DNA from: a virus
Length of the DNA stretch: 23,750 nt
Reading direction: 5' to 3' (one strand)
IMG/VR virus record: IMGVR_UViG_3300023196_001802
Coordinates: 21,663-45,412 of that record
The notes under the pieces were generated by a model, which saw only the letters and a program-made list of their open reading frames with translations, was not told the origin of the DNA and searched no databases. Numbering within the stretch: the stretch's first letter is position 1; every line of letters starts with the position of its first letter. The position numbers and the translations under genes were made by a program. Positions 8,868-16,542 of this stretch are shown in pieces.

Positions 8868-9983
8868 TTATCTTTTATATCTCCTATTACTATATCGCAC
8901 TCCCCCGCTTCTGAGTCCAGAACCTTGGGTAAGTCTACCAGGGTATGACTTCTCTATATCCTCTGCGTACATGCGTTTTGTACTCAAAGTGTTTCCTACA
9001 TTTCCTCCTTGCACGTTGTAGTATTTTCTACCGTCCTTGTCTACCCCAGTGCTGGTTATAATGTCGGAGTGGGAACCGTACCCCTCAGCGTATTTACCTT
9101 TTCCTTTACCTGCTCTTTTAAACTGACTAAAATTCTGAGGACCGATAGGGTTTCCTTTTCTGTCACGTCTTCCTTGAAATAGAATATCTCCAGCAGCAAA
9201 GGAGTCATCCCCCGATGTAATTTTTTCAGCACGGTAATTCCCCTCTTGCTTAAATGCCCTGTTTATATACTGTGAGTGCGCTGCACTGCCCTTAAACTCG
9301 GGGTCAAAAGCTACTGCTAAATCACTCACTGCAGCGGCAGACCATGGATCATCGACGGAATCGCCCTTATACCCGACGTTTTTAAATAAAGTATCTTCGA
9401 TATATCCCTCTACTCTTGGGTCATCCTCTTTCATCGTTTCTTGAGTAGCCGGGCTGGTAAATCTGTTTTGTTGATTGGCTGCTGCAAGGGCTAATCTATC
9501 CTCTCTACCTTCTAAATCTGCAGCTGGTTCTCCCTTCGGTCCTCCTTCTGCGTATTTAACTACTCCCCCATCTCTGTAGCCTTTTGCTGGGGTCTCTATT
9601 ACGTCTCCTCTATGAGGTCCTGTGGGTATATCACTAATGCCGGGGGGAACGCTCTTGTGCGATTCTACTAGATGTCCCTGCTCATTATACTTCTCTATGT
9701 TGATGGGGACTTTCATCCCGTGAGTGTTGAATGGGGTATTAGGAGGCACGTCCTTGAAAACTGCTGAGCGATCCAAATCCCCGGCTTGGTGATAGGGCTT
9801 TAGCCCCTGTCTCTGTTCCTGCGGGCTTGATAACTCTACAGGTTCTTGTTCTTTCTTTTGTTGATAGTGTTCCGCTATAAGGTCTTGCCCTTGCTCGTAG
9901 GCTTTAAACACGTCAAGTATAGAGCCCTCCATACCGGAGCCCTTAAACCTGTCTAATAGTTGTCTACGTTCTGCGTTGTTCAT
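8868..9983 (-). CDS. Virion-associated protein with DUF2272-like C-terminal domain
   Basis: 371 aa, start ATG at 9981-9983 overlapping the portal stop as ATGA. Residues 1-150 are polar and probably extended, including a GYRDGGVVKYAEGG segment common in phage structural proteins. Residues 188-345 match from memory the DUF2272 pattern, a domain placed near NlpC/P60 papain-like hydrolases: PWSA at 213-216, AHSQYI at 235-240, GDILF at 265-269, GSHSDII at 303-309 and GGNVGNT at 327-333. No cysteine is present in the protein, so a classical Cys-His peptidase mechanism is excluded. It sits between portal and scaffold, suggesting an internal or ejected virion protein acting on the cell wall. Domain call is moderate confidence. 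Confidence 0.7.
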   Translation of the reverse strand: MNNAERRQLLDRFKGSGMEGSILDVFKAYEQGQDLIAEHYQQKKEQEPVELSSPQEQRQGLKPYHQAGDLDRSAVFKDVPPNTPFNTHGMKVPINIEKYNEQGHLVESHKSVPPGISDIPTGPHRGDVIETPAKGYRDGGVVKYAEGGPKGEPAADLEGREDRLALAAANQQNRFTSPATQETMKEDDPRVEGYIEDTLFKNVGYKGDSVDDPWSAAAVSDLAVAFDPEFKGSAAHSQYINRAFKQEGNYRAEKITSGDDSFAAGDILFQGRRDRKGNPIGPQNFSQFKRAGKGKGKYAEGYGSHSDIITSTGVDKDGRKYYNVQGGNVGNTLSTKRMYAEDIEKSYPGRLTQGSGLRSGGVRYSNRRYKR

Positions 9984-12199
9984 ACTCCGTCTGGTCTCAG
10001 ATCACCCTCCTTGTCTAGAGCTTGCTGTTTAAGATTCAGTTCTCTCTCCTTAAGTTCGAACTGTCTCTGCATCTTTTCCATCTCTATGTCAAGTCTGTCG
10101 TCCGCATCCGATGCCTCTGCTTTGATAAGAGCTACCTCTATCTCCAACTGTCTGTCCTTCTCTTTGTCGATGGCATCTTGCTGGATCTTCATCTGTGCAG
10201 TTTTCTGCTGCTCTATCTGAGCTTGCTGCTGAGCCTGTTGCTGTTGTTGCTCCAGTTCCTTCTGAGCTTTCTCAGCTTTGGTAATCTTGTCCTTAATTCC
10301 TGCGTAGTTCTCTGTATCAAACAGATCCAATACTGCGGATGCTGGCACGCCATTCTGTATCATAGCCTGAGAAAGCCCTTTAGCTTGCTGAAGTTTATCT
10401 TGATCTCTACCGGAGTCGGATATGAATACCCCGTATTCGCTTTCCATATGCTCAAATGCATCTACCTCCAAGAACTGAGAGTTCATGTCGGGCATGACGT
10501 ACATTGCTTTCTTGCCCGTAATCCACGCTTCCTTAGAGTAATCCAGTAGGCCCTGGAGTTCACGTTGCTCAAATCGTGAGAATTTGCGGAAAAGATCTTC
10601 TGTAATGTGCGAGGACTGAACAATAGCTTGTTGTGACGTGGCTTTTCCTTCATAAGTTCCAATGCTTCCCTGACGTTGTCTATTTACACCTGATATCTTT
10701 TCCCACTCCTGCATGATAGACTCAAGCAATCCTAGATACTGGTCAATGGTCTTGATGGACATATCCAGCACTGACTGGTGTTGTGGTGATAGCTGTATGC
10801 CCTCTTTGTTGTAGTCAACCCACGCAATACCGGTACCTTCTACGAAGTACATGAACTTATCCATGTCCCACTTCTTGGGTATCATATTGATATCGAACTG
10901 TGCGATGATGTCCTTAGAGCGTGCAATAGCTAGCTCCATACGGTACTTGAATATGTTGTAGTTAAGCTGGAACGGTATCCCTAGGCTAACCAAGGAGATG
11001 TTCTGAGCATTAATGTCCGAGTACTTCCTACCGTTGATTGGGAGTTTGCAGATAGAGGGGTTATCCAGTGACGTTCGTTGGTTAGAAATGGGGGATATCT
11101 TGACGTAAAATCTACCGTCAATCTTTGTGCCCTGCCATACCTCATTTACCCACTCGTATTTGATCTTAGCTCCTCTCTCCTTCATATCAGCAGGCATGCG
11201 GAATCCCTCATCCACCTGCATCATCTCCATCATACCGGTATTCTCATCGATATACTCAACGAACCCAATACGCTTGCGGCTCTTCCAGTATACGGTAACT
11301 ACTTCAATAAGTCTGTTACGTGCTATGTTGTCATCCGCTCCTGTGGCCTCTGATCTGTACAGCAGGTACGATTCAGTAGACATGTGCTGCGGATTCTCCA
11401 ACTCTAGTACTTGTTCTGGTGTTAGGTAGTCCCCGAGGTTGTCTATGATTGTAGATGCGTGCGAGAACTTCCGTATGATAGACCAATCCCCGTCTTCCAC
11501 AAACTCAATGTCGGGATCTTTGTCGTAGTCTATATCAAGAGGGTTAAGTACCTCGTAGAATGGCTCGTTCCTGCGTACCCCTTTGTGAGAGTACACTTCT
11601 CCGGTGACCAAGTAGTCAAAGAACCCTCTCTGGAACTTATCATACATCTCTTCCTGATGCATAATGTAGTTGATGGCTTTCTGCCCCGTAATGGCTCTGT
11701 TGTCTACGTAGGTTCGGTCGAACTCTTCAACGATTTGCGGGGGTAGCTGTATTTCTTCTTCGGACTGCGGTATATCCAGGTCCTTGTTTTCTGCAAGCTT
11801 GCTTAGGTACATTTTCTGCACCTGTGCAAAGAGCGCTTGCTTCTTAGCGTCCTCTTTTTGCGACACAGAGTCTGCATTCTTCACAGTCACTGTGTAGTTC
11901 AGTGGTCTCTTGGCCTTTTCCCCCAGCAGGAGGTCTATAATAGGCTTGATTATGGGATAATTACGGAGCTTTGAGGGGAAGTTAGCACGCGTCTTACCAT
12001 AGGGCTTTAAAACGTACTTATAATCGGTCTCGTCTATTGTTCCGTTGTAATACTCGTACAGACTTTTGAGTCTACTTCTCCGTTCTGATAGACCAAACTT
12101 GGAGATGTTGATGAATGCATCTACGCATCCCTCTCTCCATTTCTTGTTCTTCTTACTAAGTGCTATCCTTTGTTTAGGTATATCGTGGGTCCCATACAT
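9980..12199 (-). CDS. Portal protein
   Basis: About 739 aa from the ATG at 12197-12199, which lies 10 nt after the TerL stop (12210). An upstream in-frame ATG at 12238 would overlap TerL by 29 nt and adds a hydrophobic stretch unlike a portal N-terminus, so I prefer the internal start. It directly follows TerL, as portals normally do, and its length fits large podoviral portals. The core is mixed alpha/beta (DLLLGEKAKRPLNYTVTV; SNQRTSLDNPSICKLPINGR); the last about 110 residues form a long Q-rich then charged coiled coil (EQQQQQAQQQAQIEQQ), probably the crown/barrel inside the capsid. The stop TGA overlaps the next ATG. It forms the DNA gateway of the head and docks TerL. Confidence 0.85.
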   Translation of the reverse strand: MYGTHDIPKQRIALSKKNKKWREGCVDAFINISKFGLSERRSRLKSLYEYYNGTIDETDYKYVLKPYGKTRANFPSKLRNYPIIKPIIDLLLGEKAKRPLNYTVTVKNADSVSQKEDAKKQALFAQVQKMYLSKLAENKDLDIPQSEEEIQLPPQIVEEFDRTYVDNRAITGQKAINYIMHQEEMYDKFQRGFFDYLVTGEVYSHKGVRRNEPFYEVLNPLDIDYDKDPDIEFVEDGDWSIIRKFSHASTIIDNLGDYLTPEQVLELENPQHMSTESYLLYRSEATGADDNIARNRLIEVVTVYWKSRKRIGFVEYIDENTGMMEMMQVDEGFRMPADMKERGAKIKYEWVNEVWQGTKIDGRFYVKISPISNQRTSLDNPSICKLPINGRKYSDINAQNISLVSLGIPFQLNYNIFKYRMELAIARSKDIIAQFDINMIPKKWDMDKFMYFVEGTGIAWVDYNKEGIQLSPQHQSVLDMSIKTIDQYLGLLESIMQEWEKISGVNRQRQGSIGTYEGKATSQQAIVQSSHITEDLFRKFSRFEQRELQGLLDYSKEAWITGKKAMYVMPDMNSQFLEVDAFEHMESEYGVFISDSGRDQDKLQQAKGLSQAMIQNGVPASAVLDLFDTENYAGIKDKITKAEKAQKELEQQQQQAQQQAQIEQQKTAQMKIQQDAIDKEKDRQLEIEVALIKAEASDADDRLDIEMEKMQRQFELKERELNLKQQALDKEGDLRPDGV

Positions 12200-12209
12200 T
12201 CGTGCAAAA

Positions 12210-14162
12210 TTACTTATAAATACGATCAAACCAGTCATCGGTAGACCTGTCCTCCAGGATTTCTACCACCTCTCTATTATATAACTCTCGCGTGTGGTAC
12301 ATGCCCACCATAAAAGCCATAACTCGGTCAAAGTTCCCTCTGTGATTGAACTTGATTAGCTCTTGTAGGAGTCCTGCATCATATATCTTGTGAAGGTTGA
12401 GAGTTACATTCCCATCCTCGTCAGTATGCCTTGGTGTTATTAGCCAGTCTCTTATATATAGCTCACCTTGGCGTTTACGTTGCTCGGTCATGTGCATACC
12501 GTACTGACGCTTCACATTCCTAGATCTGAGTTCTTTCTTATCCAACATCTCAAATTCCTCCTGTAGCTTATGTAGCTTACGATATCTCTTCGCGTAAGCA
12601 ATAAGCTCTCCGCGGTCGTTCTCGAATCCGATTTTGGCGTTGTAGTATTCCGCCAGCATAAATAGATTCCGGTTGTATTCATCTTGTGTCGTAGGTCTTC
12701 CAACATAGTTTGCTACAATTATATCATCCGGTTTGGATAGGTTATTCGGTCGTTTGATTACGTATGCTGCTCCAAGTGACTCATTGGTTGTCGATTTAGA
12801 CTGCGCATATGGGTCATGGCATATAATATACAAATTATGTGGGACTTCTCCCTCCTTTGTTGTATACGGAGATTCATATAAAACGATAGCCCCATCTATT
12901 TTGTCACCTTTCCTGTGTGGGAACTTGTGTACAGCGCTTACATCTGTTGATGGGCGGAATGAACTCTTCCCATTCTTGTCGTAGTACATTACCCCAGCTG
13001 TTCCCTCGGAGTCAAGCCCGTGAACCTTAATCTTGTTATACTGCTCTTTAAGAGAATTAACATCAAAGAGGTTGGCGGTAACCTGTAGAGTTGCTTCCTG
13101 CGGTGTGAACGGGTGCTCCGCGACGTACTGGTCAAGTGCCTTTGGGTCATTTGCCCCCTTCTTCTTCTCCCTCTGTATTTCCTCATGTTTCTTTGCTTCT
13201 TCTATCAGTGAGTTCCCATCGTCGTCTATGAACCCATCTAGGTTTTGTTGTATAGGTACGAAGTACCCACATTGTGTACCCATAGCTCCTGCATCCCACG
13301 TGTTGTCAAATGCTATGCAGTCATAGGAGTCAGGGTGGTAGAACAACTCTTCCATCCCGTCAAAGCCGCTACCCTCTTCACCACCTGTACCGAATGCTAT
13401 CATGGTTCCAAGTGTTTTGGAGCCTTGACGCATTGTAGGCATGGCTACTTCCCAGGCTTTCAGTAGTCCACCGAACGAGCCTGCTTCCTCAAAGAAAATC
13501 AGATCACCTGCTTTACCACGAACCTTGTCTGGGTTGTCTTTTAGAGATACCCCGATGATTTGTGATTTCATACCGAGCTCTACATCCGCTCCGTTAACGT
13601 TCTTTTTGTAGCCTGACATTTTGAACATCTCCCTATCTCTCAGGCGAGGCTGTGTCCATGCAGTGTTGTCATCAATAAAACTTAAAAACTCCCAGGCTTT
13701 AGATAGTAGTCCGTCCCCGATGAGGTATTCTTTCTGTGATGCGAATACGTAGTTCTTAGAGTTACGCATTAAGAAGTAGTTCCTAGCTAGCATTGCACCA
13801 GCCTTGTAGGAGAAGCCCTTACGTCTAGCCTTTAGTACGACTAGGTGTCTGTTTGTTTTTCTGGCTTCGTCTACCGCAGTGAAGTAGTGGTGGTCTCCGT
13901 CGTAGAAGGCAGGAAATGTTCTTTCTCTTCGTGCGATCTTGGTGCCGTCTGTTAGGATGTCGTCCACTACCCGGTCGATTGGGCAGTAGTTGAGATAGAA
14001 ATAGTGATAACCCGTTAATTCCTCGTATCCTTCTAAGCATCTTTTTCTTTCTTCGTCCCAGTAATCATAATATTCTCGAGTGCCTGGTATTGCATCTGTG
14101 TAGAAACCGAAGTCTAGATAGTGGTTTGCTGCAGGAGAGTATTTAGCACTGTTCTTAAACAT
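12210..14162 (-). CDS. terL: Terminase large subunit
   Basis: 650 aa. The ATPase that pumps DNA into the head through the portal, with a C-terminal nuclease that cuts the concatemer. Visible motifs: Walker A-like VLKARRKGFSYK at about 109-120 (arginine-rich variant usual in terminases), Walker B with catalytic acid DLIFFEEAG at 220-228, a coupling motif GTMIAFGTGGE at 252-262, and RNase H-like nuclease acids HDP (D450), FENDRG (E514, D516) and NFDRV (D612). The length matches large phage terminases. The start ATG (14160-14162) overlaps the upstream stop as TGATG, so translation is probably coupled to the 165-aa gene. The stop TAA lies 10 nt before the portal start. Confidence 0.96.
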   Translation of the reverse strand: MFKNSAKYSPAANHYLDFGFYTDAIPGTREYYDYWDEERKRCLEGYEELTGYHYFYLNYCPIDRVVDDILTDGTKIARRERTFPAFYDGDHHYFTAVDEARKTNRHLVVLKARRKGFSYKAGAMLARNYFLMRNSKNYVFASQKEYLIGDGLLSKAWEFLSFIDDNTAWTQPRLRDREMFKMSGYKKNVNGADVELGMKSQIIGVSLKDNPDKVRGKAGDLIFFEEAGSFGGLLKAWEVAMPTMRQGSKTLGTMIAFGTGGEEGSGFDGMEELFYHPDSYDCIAFDNTWDAGAMGTQCGYFVPIQQNLDGFIDDDGNSLIEEAKKHEEIQREKKKGANDPKALDQYVAEHPFTPQEATLQVTANLFDVNSLKEQYNKIKVHGLDSEGTAGVMYYDKNGKSSFRPSTDVSAVHKFPHRKGDKIDGAIVLYESPYTTKEGEVPHNLYIICHDPYAQSKSTTNESLGAAYVIKRPNNLSKPDDIIVANYVGRPTTQDEYNRNLFMLAEYYNAKIGFENDRGELIAYAKRYRKLHKLQEEFEMLDKKELRSRNVKRQYGMHMTEQRKRQGELYIRDWLITPRHTDEDGNVTLNLHKIYDAGLLQELIKFNHRGNFDRVMAFMVGMYHTRELYNREVVEILEDRSTDDWFDRIYK

Positions 14163-14659
14163 CAGTGGGAGTACTTATTGGTTACTACCCCACCCCTATT
14201 AGGGTTGTCTTTCTGCTCGTGTTTCTTAACTATAGCCTCGAGCTCGTCAAGTCCTGTAATAACCTTACCCATGTTGGAGAGGTTGCCGATGAGGTCCTTT
14301 GCGTGGTAGATAGGCTTACCGTGATCATCAAGAACATTTAGGTTTACGGTACCAAAGTAACGTTCGAGTTTAGTTATCGAGTTACGTGCAGATTTAAGAA
14401 GCTTTATAGCTGATGTTTCTGACAGTTCCTTATATTTATCTACTGCCCCCATTACCTTGGAGGTGAACTTAACCTTTAGGTCTTGACCTATCCTGTCCAT
14501 TCTCTCCTGTTCCTCATACACAGCGTAGGGGGATCGGTGGTCCGTGTAGAAATATACGGCACCCAATTCGCCGGATTTCAAACCCTTGAATTCGTTGATG
14601 GTAAGTGCGTACGCGCTTGGGACAACTACATTGTTACTTACCGTTATCAGATCCCTCAT
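14162..14659 (-). CDS. Protein upstream of TerL, possible small terminase
   Basis: 165 aa, ATG at 14657-14659, stop TGA sharing one base with the TerL ATG. It has a short beta-type N-terminal region (VSNNVVVPSAYALTINEFKG), then helices rich in K and E (SETSAIKLLKSARNSITKLERYFG at about 80-103), ending in a basic Asn-rich tail. No recognised domain and no clear helix-turn-helix. Position directly before terL and likely coupled translation make the small terminase (DNA recognition) subunit one possibility; a neck or head accessory protein is another. It overlaps the IHF-like gene by 26 nt. Confidence 0.72.
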   Translation of the reverse strand: MRDLITVSNNVVVPSAYALTINEFKGLKSGELGAVYFYTDHRSPYAVYEEQERMDRIGQDLKVKFTSKVMGAVDKYKELSETSAIKLLKSARNSITKLERYFGTVNLNVLDDHGKPIYHAKDLIGNLSNMGKVITGLDELEAIVKKHEQKDNPNRGGVVTNKYSH

Positions 14660-14852
14660 GCTTCTGTAGATACTTAAGTCTTGATTGTAGTACGTGGAAC
14701 TTTCCTAGGAATGGTAATCTAACAGGTTCGAATTTACCCTGCCGCATTACGTTGTGCACGTACTTGAACTGGTAGTACACTGCCTCCTCTACTTTCTGTA
14801 GTGGCAGGTTGTGCTTATTTGCTAGTCTTTGTATTATTACCTTCTGATCCAT
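14634..14852 (-). CDS. IHF/HU-like DNA-binding protein, short form
   Basis: 72 aa, ATG at 14850-14852, stop TAA inside the next gene. Two N-terminal helices (VIIQRLANKHNLPLQKVEEAVYYQFKYVHNVM) followed by the beta signature VRLPFLGKFHVL (44-55), which corresponds to the V-x-L-x-G-F-G-x-F-x-V segment of HU/IHF proteins. The usual family length is 90-100 aa; here the region that forms the DNA-embracing beta arm and the last helix is missing or very short, so it may dimerise or bend DNA differently. crAss-like phages carry an IHF-like gene close to the packaging genes (known for the group), which supports the call. It overlaps both neighbours. Confidence 0.75.
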   Translation of the reverse strand: MDQKVIIQRLANKHNLPLQKVEEAVYYQFKYVHNVMRQGKFEPVRLPFLGKFHVLQSRLKYLQKHEGSDNGK

Positions 14853-15144
14853 CTTTCTTCTTGGCCTTCAATGTGACTTTCTTTCCGTGCTGACCCACTT
14901 TTATGGTGGGCCATTTCTTTTCTGGGCAGTTTGATGTAGCCCACTTTGCCTTTTGTTCAACAAGGCAGCCACATTTACCGCACCTCATTACATCTTTTCG
15001 TAGGTCCTTGCAACCACCGCAGGTTGCTAACCTTTCTTTGTATTGATTTCTGTTGACGTGTGGGGCGCCTTGCTTTGCAAACTCCGCGACCTCCTTACCG
15101 AAGGTCTTCATCATATCAATAAATGACGGTGTCTTCTCGCTCAT
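14815..15144 (-). CDS. Small zinc-ribbon protein
   Basis: 109 aa, ATG at 15142-15144. Six cysteines in a zinc-binding pattern: C42-x2-C45, then C55-x2-C58-x-C60 and C73 (ATCGGCKDLRKDVMRCGKCG). The N-terminal 30 residues are helical (FIDMMKTFGKEVAEFAKQG) and the C-terminal 30 are Lys-rich, suggesting nucleic acid contact. Such small zinc ribbons recur in phage late regions as unknown proteins; transcription or packaging roles are guesses. It overlaps the IHF-like gene by 38 nt and the short upstream frame by 29 nt. Confidence 0.78.
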   Translation of the reverse strand: MSEKTPSFIDMMKTFGKEVAEFAKQGAPHVNRNQYKERLATCGGCKDLRKDVMRCGKCGCLVEQKAKWATSNCPEKKWPTIKVGQHGKKVTLKAKKKDGSEGNNTKTSK

Positions 15145-15259
15145 CTTCTATGTTTTTAATTATTACCGTTAGTAGACGTCCGCTAGAGTCTTGGAGCACG
15201 TTGATGCCCCAGGGGTACTTAACGAACCTCGTGGATACTATGTCATCTAGTAATCTCAA
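15116..15259 (-). CDS. Possible 47-aa protein with TTG start
   Basis: The 98-nt gap between the winged-helix gene and the zinc-ribbon gene is open in one frame: TTG at 15257-15259, stop TGA at 15116-15118, giving residues such as LLDDIVSTRFVKYPWGINVL followed by QDSSGRLLTVIIKNIEDERE. It reads like a compact alpha/beta protein and the overlaps with both neighbours fit the local style. There is no ATG or GTG start, so it rests on the TTG. It could also be an untranslated spacer. Confidence 0.42.
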   Translation of the reverse strand: MRLLDDIVSTRFVKYPWGINVLQDSSGRLLTVIIKNIEDEREDTVIY

Positions 15260-15557
15260 TAACTACAGTTTTATCCATTTTCAGGAGTTGTGATACAATA
15301 TAACCATTCTTGCTTTTAACAATAGCGCCCTTGTCTTTGAGACGTTTGACGTAGTTGTTTAGCGTGTTGGGGTCATCGACCCCCATGTCATCTGCTACTT
15401 TCTTCTTGCTGTCCGCCGAACATATGTTGTTCGTCTCCGACAGGTCTATAAACTTAGACAGTATCAGAAGCTCTTTGTACGTAAGCTCAAGGATACCATT
15501 GAATACCTGTAGGTACTTGAACGTCGTGTCTGCTTTGATTTGTATTTTTCTACTCAT
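15243..15557 (-). CDS. Winged helix-turn-helix DNA-binding protein
   Basis: 104 aa from the ATG at 15555-15557 (a GTG one codon earlier is also possible). Pattern of a winged helix: helices in residues 14-40 (KYLQVFNGILELTYKELLIL), the recognition helix pair KKKVADDMGVDDPNTLNNYV (about 51-70), a third helix VKRLKDKGAIV and a beta wing NGYIVSQLLKMDKTVVIEI. This is the layout of a MarR- or replication-initiator-like wHTH. It overlaps the preceding gene by 8 nt. A late-gene regulator or a DNA-binding packaging factor (terS-like) are both possible. Confidence 0.75.
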   Translation of the reverse strand: MSRKIQIKADTTFKYLQVFNGILELTYKELLILSKFIDLSETNNICSADSKKKVADDMGVDDPNTLNNYVKRLKDKGAIVKSKNGYIVSQLLKMDKTVVIEITR

Positions 15558-15789
15558 CACGTATTACGATTTTGACCTTACCCTCCTCAATGTTGATTCT
15601 TGAACGGGAAGACTGTTTGTTGAACTCCTCTACGTACTCCATAATGGTTTCCCGTGTACACAGGAAGGAGAGGAATACTTCGATCTCCCTTGCGGCCCTC
15701 TGCAGATTGCTGTTTCGCTCGTCTGCATTTTGGTGAGCACCCCTAAGTTTATCAAATTCAGAGAGCGGTATGGTTACCGTGCCCTCCAT
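15550..15789 (-). CDS. Small coiled-coil protein
   Basis: 79 aa from the ATG at 15787-15789, which overlaps the stop of the co-chaperonin gene as TAATG; an upstream in-frame ATG at 15837 would overlap that gene by 49 nt and is less likely. Residues 10-60 are a heptad-like helix (FDKLRGAHQNADERNSNLQR..., REIEVFLSFLCTRETIMEYV), and the end is a beta-rich basic tail (EGKVKIVIRDE). It is the only gene in the window with a confident product that ends in TAG. Function unknown. Confidence 0.72.
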   Translation of the reverse strand: MEGTVTIPLSEFDKLRGAHQNADERNSNLQRAAREIEVFLSFLCTRETIMEYVEEFNKQSSRSRINIEEGKVKIVIRDE

Positions 15790-16067
15790 TAGCTGGGAAT
15801 TACCCCACAGATAGAAAATTCGTTTACCATGATGCACTCTTGGTCATCGATGGTTACAACTAGGCCCTCCGTTGCAGGGTGCACCATAACTGTGTCCCCC
15901 TCTTTGATGAGTTCACATTTAGGTCCAGCAGCAAGTACTGTTAGTATGTTGGTGCGAAGGGATTTTTCTGCACCTCCCATAAGGTGGATACCCGCATCTG
16001 TCTGGTCTTGCTTTCTAAGTGGGAGAACAAGCCAGTCACGTGTGGGTTGGAAATTAAGATTTGCCAT
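15789..16067 (-). CDS. GroES-like co-chaperonin (Cpn10)
   Basis: 92 aa, ATG at 16065-16067. The sequence order fits Cpn10: N-terminal strand PTRDWLVLPL (8-17; compare P-x-x-D-R-V-x-V), a polar mobile-loop region with the GI-h-L signature (GIHLMGG, 26-32), then ILTVLAAGP (41-49; compare V-x-A-V-G-x-G), IKEGDTVMVHP (54-64; compare V-K-V-G-D-x-V) and the final strand CIMVNEFSICGVI (78-90). The usual length is 95-100 aa. Phage co-chaperonins such as T4 gp31 replace host GroES so that the capsid protein fits in GroEL; here the gene is in the late region with the MCP. A good Bacteroidota promoter lies just upstream. Confidence 0.85.
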   Translation of the reverse strand: MANLNFQPTRDWLVLPLRKQDQTDAGIHLMGGAEKSLRTNILTVLAAGPKCELIKEGDTVMVHPATEGLVVTIDDQECIMVNEFSICGVIPS

Positions 16068-16083
16068 AATGTTTGGTTTATGA

Positions 16084-16116
16084 CAAATATATAAAACTAC
16101 ATCTTATATAACCAAA
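16084..16116 (-). promoter_or_regulatory. Bacteroidota-type promoter before the co-chaperonin gene
   Basis: On the minus strand, TTTG (16113-16116) and TATATTTG (16084-16091) are separated by 21 nt, matching the -33 TTTG / -7 TAnnTTTG consensus of Bacteroidota sigma factors. The element ends 16 nt before the ATG at 16067 and lies in the only AT-rich gap (53 nt) between amidase and co-chaperonin genes. Best promoter match seen in the window. Confidence 0.65.
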
Positions 16117-16120
16117 TAGT

Positions 16121-16540
16121 TTACAAGATATCTGCAAACTTCTCGCTGACTTTAAAGCTTGGACATGCTTTGTCGGAGAACTCGTTGTGCCCATGCAGGG
16201 TCAACTTCTTGGTCCATACCATACGCAGAGAGTATACAAGCTCTCTCATAGCTTCTTCTTGTTCAGGAGTCATAGTGTCCTTTGGTGTTTGTCCATCACC
16301 CTCGCATCCCCCAATGTAGCAGATCCCGATTGAGTCGTCGTTGTGACCACGCACGTGTGCACCTTTCTTTTCTATTCCTCTACCGGGCTCAATGTCCCCG
16401 TTAAGACGAATGCAATAATGGTACCCAATGTCAGACCAGCCGTTTCCGTTAACGTGCCAATCCTTGATTGTTTCTGCGGTAATGTCTTGTCCCTCTCTTG
16501 TAGCAGAGCAGTGGATGATGATGCGATTGATTTCTCTCAT
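16121..16540 (-). CDS. N-acetylmuramoyl-L-alanine amidase (T7 lysozyme-like endolysin)
   Basis: 139 aa, ATG at 16538-16540, stop TAA. Zinc amidase of the Amidase_2/PGRP family that cleaves the amide bond between N-acetylmuramic acid and L-Ala in peptidoglycan, giving host lysis. Zinc ligands are visible as H10 (IIIHCSAT), H118 (LTLHGHNEF) and C126 (DKACPSF); the catalytic pair corresponds to Y40 (IGYHYCI) and K124. Length is close to T7 gp3.5 (151 aa) and there is no signal peptide, so a holin or other export is needed; no holin is evident nearby. In T7 the homologue also inhibits RNA polymerase; nothing here shows that. It is preceded by a 259-nt gap of unclear nature. Confidence 0.95.
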   Translation of the reverse strand: MREINRIIIHCSATREGQDITAETIKDWHVNGNGWSDIGYHYCIRLNGDIEPGRGIEKKGAHVRGHNDDSIGICYIGGCEGDGQTPKDTMTPEQEEAMRELVYSLRMVWTKKLTLHGHNEFSDKACPSFKVSEKFADIL

Positions 16541-16542
16541 GA

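Noticed and set aside
10022-10549. 175-codon Leu/Phe-rich plus frame that looks like a membrane protein
   Set aside because: It is the complement of the Q/E/K-rich coiled coil of the portal; Leu-rich antisense of coiled coils is a common artefact.
12199-12238. Longer portal start at 12238
   Set aside because: It would overlap TerL by 29 nt and add a hydrophobic 13-residue extension; the internal ATG gives the usual spacing.
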